A stretch of DNA of 64,000 bases from contig NZ_NSET01000019.1 in NCBI RefSeq assembly GCF_009192945.1, positions 1 to 64,000 on the forward strand. Reading direction: 5' to 3'. Position numbers and translations under genes: made by a program. The notes below the pieces were generated by a model that saw nothing but the letters and a program-made list of their open reading frames with translations, was not told where the DNA came from and did not search any database. The first letter of the stretch is position 1; every line of letters starts with the position of its first letter. Below are positions 60,146 through 64,000 of this stretch, piece after piece. This stretch comes from Xanthomonas maliensis (GTDB lineage Bacteria; Pseudomonadota; Gammaproteobacteria; Xanthomonadales; Xanthomonadaceae).

Positions 60146-60988
60146 TCAGCTAGACCGGCGAGCGCAGCCGTAGAGGCCTTCGCGCTCGATGAAATCGGCC
60201 ACCGCGGCTGGCACCGCCGCTTGCCAGGCGGCACCGGCGGCAATTCCCGCACGCACACTGCTGGCGGATTCAGCGCGCAGCGGCTGCTGCAGGCGCCACA
60301 GCCGGCCGGACGGTGCCGCGATCAGCCCGCGGGGATCCGCCACCCACCGATCCTGCGTCGCCGCGGCCAAGGCGGGCGCGTCGTCGAGCGCCAGCGCCGT
60401 TCCCGGACGCGCGGCGATCACCAGATGCGCCAGCGCGAACAGCGCCTGCCACTGATGCCAGGACTGCATGCCGACAAAGGCATCGGCTCCCAGCAGCCAG
60501 GCGATCGGGGGCGTCGGCCCGAGCGATTGGCGCAAGTCGCGCAAGGTGTCGACGGTGTAGGACGGCGCGCTGTCGTGGCCGGCGCGTTGCAACTCGCGCC
60601 GGTCCAGGTGCAACCCGGGCTGCCCGGCCAGCGCCAGCTCCACCATGCGCGCCCGCTGCGCCGCGGTGGCACCGGGGGCGACGCGGTGCGGCGGATCGGC
60701 AGCCGGTACCACGTGCACATCGGCCTTCAACGCATCGCGTGCCGCACAGGCGATGGCGAGATGGCCGCAGTGGATGGGATCGAAGGTGCCGCCGTAGTAC
60801 AGGTGAAGCCGGGACTCGGGACCCGGGACACGGGACCCGGGAACAGCAACAGCAGCTGTATCAGAGTGCGCATCAGGCCGAGGACTGGCGCTTCCCCCAG
60901 ATTCAGAGCCGGGAGCAACATTCCTGCCGGTCGCAGCGCCCCCGCTTTCCCGGGTCCCGGGTCCCGGGTCCCGAGTCCCGGCCTTCAT
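60146..60988 (-). CDS. nadD: Nicotinate-nucleotide adenylyltransferase NadD with a repeat-encoded N-terminal extension
   Basis: 280 aa from the ATG at 60988, which overlaps the holA stop as ATGA. NadD adenylylates nicotinate mononucleotide in NAD synthesis. The catalytic core starts only at residue 63: LYYGGTFDPIHCGHLAIACA with the nucleotidyl-transfer H-x-G-H motif, the ADPPHR segment and the late SASSVRAGI (the SSTxxR-like motif). The core alone is 218 aa, the usual size. The first 62 residues are low-complexity ([14 protein letters not shown], then a Ser/Pro/Ala-rich stretch and [12 protein letters not shown]) and come from two inverted heptad arrays. No ATG, GTG or TTG exists between 60988 and the core. 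Confidence 0.9.
   Translation of the reverse strand: MKAGTRDPGPGTRESGGAATGRNVAPGSESGGSASPRPDAHSDTAAVAVPGSRVPGPESRLHLYYGGTFDPIHCGHLAIACAARDALKADVHVVPAADPPHRVAPGATAAQRARMVELALAGQPGLHLDRRELQRAGHDSAPSYTVDTLRDLRQSLGPTPPIAWLLGADAFVGMQSWHQWQALFALAHLVIAARPGTALALDDAPALAAATQDRWVADPRGLIAAPSGRLWRLQQPLRAESASSVRAGIAAGAAWQAAVPAAVADFIEREGLYGCARRSS
60811..60838 (-). repeat. Heptad array at the 5' side of the NadD core
   Basis: Four units on the plus strand: GGGACTC, GGGACCC, GGGACAC, GGGACCC. It is followed by GGGAACAGCAACAGCAGCTG, whose reverse complement matches the heads of the arrays near 42080 and 42194. It lies within the nadD reading frame. Confidence 0.9.
60952..60979 (+). repeat. Heptad array just inside the nadD start codon
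   Basis: Four units: GGGTCCC three times, then GAGTCCC. It is in the opposite orientation to the array at 60811, so the two enclose a 113-base spacer within the nadD frame. Confidence 0.9.
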
Positions 60989-62013
60989 ACCAACAATCTC
61001 ACCGCCCGTGCCTCGGCCACTGCGACCAGCAGGCGCTCCAAGGCCACCCAGGCATCGCCATCGGCGCGGCCCTTGGCGATGCGATCCACCCGCGAGGCCT
61101 CGGCGACGAAGCGCTCCCAGCGGCGTGGTTCGGCATGCCGCTGCAGGGCGCGCTTGAACGGCGCCTGGCGCGAGTCCCAGATGCCCTGTGCCTTCATTTC
61201 CGCGCCGAGGTTGCCGCCGCCGGCCTGCACCGTCGCCAATGCCGCGGTCCGCAGCAGTTCCTTGATCAGGATCGGCATCAGCGCGGCCACCGCCTCGCCC
61301 TCGGCGCGCAAGCCGGCGAGCATGCGGACGACCGCGGCCGGCTGCCCCCCAAGCGTGGTTTCGGCCAAGCGAAACACGTCGTAGCGCGCAGCATCGGCCA
61401 CCAGCGATTCCATCGCCTCCAGGTCGAGCGGCTTGCCATCGGCCAGCAGCGCGAGCTTGTCGATTTCCTGCGCGGCAGCGAGCAGGTTGCCCTCCACCCG
61501 CTCGCTCAGCCGCTGCACGGCGGCCACATCGGCGCGCAGGCCGTGATTGCGTAGGCGGCGCTCGATCCAGTCGGTCAACTCGTGTGGTTTGATCGCCCAC
61601 GCCACGGCGATCGTGCCGATCCGCGCCACCGCCTCGGCCCATTTGCCCTGGTGCGCCTTGCTCCAGTCGTTGGCGGTGATCAGCAGCACCACGTCCGGTG
61701 GAGGGTTGGCGCAGAAACGGCTGATGACATCGGCGCCCTCCTTGCCCGGCTTGCCGCTGGGCATGCGGATCTCGACCAGACGTCGGGCGCTGAACAGGCT
61801 GGGCGCATTGAAGCTGGCATCGAGCTGATACCAGTCGAAATCGCGCCCGTCGACATCGAACACCTCGCGCTCGCCAATGCCCTCGGCGCGCGCACGCGCG
61901 CGCACGGCATCGGCGGCTTCCAGGACACGCAAGGTTTCCGGGCCGGCAATCAGATAGACCGGCTGCAGCGGCTGGTTGGACTGGCTCGCCAGCTGCTCGG
62001 GACGAAGTTCCAT
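60985..62013 (-). CDS. holA: DNA polymerase III delta subunit
   Basis: 342 aa from MELRPEQLAS, the same length as in E. coli. AAA+-like clamp-loader subunit with the usual opening VYLIAGPETLRVLEAADAVR, the FDVDGRDFDWYQLDASFNAPSLFS segment, VLLITANDWSKAHQGKW and the C-terminal collar region (ELLRTAALATVQAG, QAPFKRALQRH). It opens the beta clamp as part of the clamp loader. It starts 10 bases after the lptE stop and its own stop overlaps the nadD start, so lptE-holA-nadD form a tight operon. Confidence 0.95.
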   Translation of the reverse strand: MELRPEQLASQSNQPLQPVYLIAGPETLRVLEAADAVRARARAEGIGEREVFDVDGRDFDWYQLDASFNAPSLFSARRLVEIRMPSGKPGKEGADVISRFCANPPPDVVLLITANDWSKAHQGKWAEAVARIGTIAVAWAIKPHELTDWIERRLRNHGLRADVAAVQRLSERVEGNLLAAAQEIDKLALLADGKPLDLEAMESLVADAARYDVFRLAETTLGGQPAAVVRMLAGLRAEGEAVAALMPILIKELLRTAALATVQAGGGNLGAEMKAQGIWDSRQAPFKRALQRHAEPRRWERFVAEASRVDRIAKGRADGDAWVALERLLVAVAEARAVRLLV

Positions 62014-62023
62014 CGCAGGCCGA

Positions 62024-62692
62024 CTAGTTGCCGCTGGCCGGAGGCGTGCTGGCCGGCGGCTGGGTTTGCGGCGCCGTCGCTGGCGTTGCCGGCGTTGTTG
62101 CCGGGGTCGCCGACGACGGCTGGGCCTGCGGCGTGGTGGATGACGCCGGCGCGGCACCGCCCTCCAGCGATTGACCGCGCCGCAGGCGTGCGCGCACCAC
62201 GCTGTCGATACGCCGCAGGATCGATGCCGACATGTCCTTGCGCAATTCGTCGGCGAGGATTTCCCGCTCGGTGGCAGTACCGGTGGCGTCGACCGGCGGC
62301 GACACGTAGTCGCGCGACAGTTCGATCACCTGCTGCGGTACCAGCACCGATCCATCGGCCGCGGTCACGGTGAAGATCGCCGCATAGCGCAGGCTGTATT
62401 CCTGCGCACGGCCCTGGCTGTCGATGGCGATCGGCAGGTCGCCCCAGCGCTCTGACAGCACCTGCACCTGCGCGAAGCCGGTTTTGGCATCGTCGGCTGC
62501 CAGGGTGGCGCCGGACGCCTTCAGCCCGCGCCGCAACAGCTTGGTCAATTCGCTGTACTGCACCGCCGATTGCACCTTGACCGCAGGCGTATCGGGCGGC
62601 AAGGCCAAGGAACTGCGCAGATGGAAGCCGCAGGCAGTGAGACTCGAGGCAAGCACGAGGGCGGCGGCGAAGGCAGTCGGAAATCGGATCAT
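62024..62692 (-). CDS. lptE: LPS-assembly lipoprotein LptE
   Basis: 222 aa from MIRFPTAFAAALVLASSLTA, with lipobox Cys C21 (LTACGFHLR). The body matches LptE/RlpB: GFHLRSSLALPPDTPAVKV, LLRRGLKASGA, EYSLRYAAIFTV and LSRDYVSPPVDATGTATE. It plugs LptD in the outer membrane and helps place lipopolysaccharide on the surface. It is longer than the E. coli protein because of a 45-residue Pro/Ala/Thr/Ser/Gln-rich C-terminal tail that looks disordered. It follows leuS with about 240 bases between. Confidence 0.94.
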   Translation of the reverse strand: MIRFPTAFAAALVLASSLTACGFHLRSSLALPPDTPAVKVQSAVQYSELTKLLRRGLKASGATLAADDAKTGFAQVQVLSERWGDLPIAIDSQGRAQEYSLRYAAIFTVTAADGSVLVPQQVIELSRDYVSPPVDATGTATEREILADELRKDMSASILRRIDSVVRARLRRGQSLEGGAAPASSTTPQAQPSSATPATTPATPATAPQTQPPASTPPASGN

Positions 62693-62931
62693 GGGTACAG
62701 TCTGGAGGACCGCCCCGGCGGCGGCAACAGGGGCGCTAGCCTGCCCGAGCCGGCGTGAACGGGGCTTGAGAAGGCGCCGCCACACAGCGTGGCGCCAAGG
62801 AATGAAGAACGCGTCGCCGCGTGCCAGTGGAGTGACCGTCGGGAACAACCGCAACCGCCTGCCCTCCGCGTGGTCCAGGCCGATCCGGCAAAGCGAGCGG
62901 ACCGACCTTGCGCACGCTGGCCAGGCAGCCC

Positions 62932-64000
62932 TCAGCCGGCCACGATGTTCACGATCTTGCCGGGCACGATGATGATCTTGCGGATCGTCATCCCATCGAG
63001 GAACTTGGCCGCGTTCGGCTCGGCCTGCGCCAGCGCCTCGACCTGTTCGCGTCCGGCATCGGCAGCGACCTCGATGGTGCCGCGCAGTTTGCCGTTGACC
63101 TGCACCGCCAGCGTCAGCGCATCGCGCACCAATGCGCTGGCATCGGCCTGCGGGAACGGCACGTCTTCCAGCAAGGCCTCCTGGTGGCCCAGCACCTGCC
63201 ACAACGCATGGCTGGCATGCGGGGTGATCGGATTGAGCAGCAGCACCATCGCCTCCAGCGCTTCCTGCCGCACCGCCCGCCCCTGCGCACTGGCGTCGTC
63301 GAACTTGGCCAGGGCATTGGACAACTCCATCACCGCCGCGATAGCGGTATTGAAGCTGTGGCGGCGACCATAGTCGTCGTCGACCTTGCCGATGGTCTCA
63401 TGGGTCTTGCGGCGGACGGCCTTTTGCTCGGCACTCAAGCTTGCGGCGTCCAGTGACTGCACCGGGCCTTCGCTCACGTGACGCTGCACCTGCGTCCACA
63501 GCCGGCGCATGAAACGCGCCATGCCGTCGACACCGGCTTCGTTCCATTCCAGCGACTGCTCCGGCGGCGCAGCGAACATCGAGAACAGGCGCACGGTGTC
63601 GGCGCCGTACTTGGCGACCATCGCCTGCGGGTCCACGCCATTGTTCTTGGACTTGGACATCTTCTCGGTGCCGCCGATCTGCACCGGCGCCCCGTCGGCG
63701 ATCAGGGTGGCGCCGGTGACGCGCCCGCGCTCGTCGCGTTGGATCTCCACCTCGGCAGGATTGATCCAGTCCTTGCCGCCATTTTCCGCATCGCGATAGA
63801 AGGTTTCGGCGATCACCATGCCCTGGGTGAGCAGATTGGTCACCGGCTCGTCGCTGTCCACCAGCCGCGCGTCGCGCATGAGCTTGTGATAGAAGCGGAA
63901 GTACATCAGGTGCAGGATCGCGTGCTCGATACCGCCCACGTACAGATCGGCCGGCATCCAGTAGTTGGCGCGACGATCGACCATGTCGCGCGCGTTCGGG
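62932..64000 (-). CDS. leuS: Leucyl-tRNA synthetase (C-terminal part)
   Basis: The gene runs off the right edge; 356 aa of the C-terminal portion are visible. Class I landmarks: [29 protein letters not shown], then the KMSKS loop ([14 protein letters not shown]) and the anticodon-binding domain ([17 protein letters not shown]), ending with the small C-terminal domain ([26 protein letters not shown]). It charges tRNA-Leu. First gene of the leuS-lptE-holA-nadD-rsfS run. Confidence 0.97.
   Translation of the reverse strand, partial: PNARDMVDRRANYWMPADLYVGGIEHAILHLMYFRFYHKLMRDARLVDSDEPVTNLLTQGMVIAETFYRDAENGGKDWINPAEVEIQRDERGRVTGATLIADGAPVQIGGTEKMSKSKNNGVDPQAMVAKYGADTVRLFSMFAAPPEQSLEWNEAGVDGMARFMRRLWTQVQRHVSEGPVQSLDAASLSAEQKAVRRKTHETIGKVDDDYGRRHSFNTAIAAVMELSNALAKFDDASAQGRAVRQEALEAMVLLLNPITPHASHALWQVLGHQEALLEDVPFPQADASALVRDALTLAVQVNGKLRGTIEVAADAGREQVEALAQAEPNAAKFLDGMTIRKIIIVPGKIVNIVAG

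Overview
The window is about 64 kb of GC-rich, tightly packed chromosome from a gammaproteobacterium. Gene content points to the Xanthomonadaceae, most probably Xanthomonas: several TonB-dependent receptors including two Oar-like proteins, three M13 peptidase genes in a row, a secreted M35 peptidase, a perfect CRP/Clp-type operator, and dispersed heptanucleotide arrays of GGGACCC type. This placement is inferred from gene content, not from a database search. I saw no rRNA, tRNA, CRISPR array, transposase or phage gene.

Layout. 1-6.7 kb: end of greB, rimO, a degenerate aspartyl-protease-like exported protein, a membrane methyltransferase, a dienelactone hydrolase/HIT pair, two small LiaF-like membrane proteins and dcd. 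6.8-16 kb: apbC/mrp divergent from a large TonB-dependent receptor, the first Oar-like receptor and a phytoene-dehydrogenase-like FAD oxidoreductase. 16.4-23.2 kb: three consecutive M13 metallopeptidase genes, the third of which has lost a zinc ligand. 23.3-32.6 kb: rhomboid protease, alkyltransferase-like protein, glutathione reductase, DUF418 protein, slyD, two NlpC/P60 hydrolases separated by a Clp site, a hotdog thioesterase, a methyltransferase and a dicarboxylate/amino-acid symporter. 32.8-39.6 kb: a PhoA-type phosphatase lipoprotein overlapping a WG-repeat protein, then tilS, xseB, ispA, an M35 peptidase and a DUF4870 protein.

39.7-50.7 kb is the conserved block pmbA / yjgA(darP) / tldD / DUF6065-like / yhdP / rng / maf. 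50.8-55.9 kb is an accessory patch (SIMPL protein, second Oar-like receptor, TonB-like protein) lying between maf and rlmH. From 56.3 kb to the right edge comes the housekeeping run rlmH, (PhoX and J-domain protein), rsfS, nadD, holA, lptE and the 3' part of leuS, mostly on the minus strand.

Common themes are the cell envelope (receptors, TonB, exported peptidases, NlpC/P60, YhdP, LptE) and ribosome/RNA maintenance (RimO, RlmH, RsfS, RNase G, DarP, TilS). The observations most worth following are the heptad array inserted in frame between the nadD start codon and the NadD catalytic core, the probable M13 pseudo-peptidase, the Clp operator in front of an NlpC/P60 gene, and the receptor/TonB patch that separates rlmH from maf.
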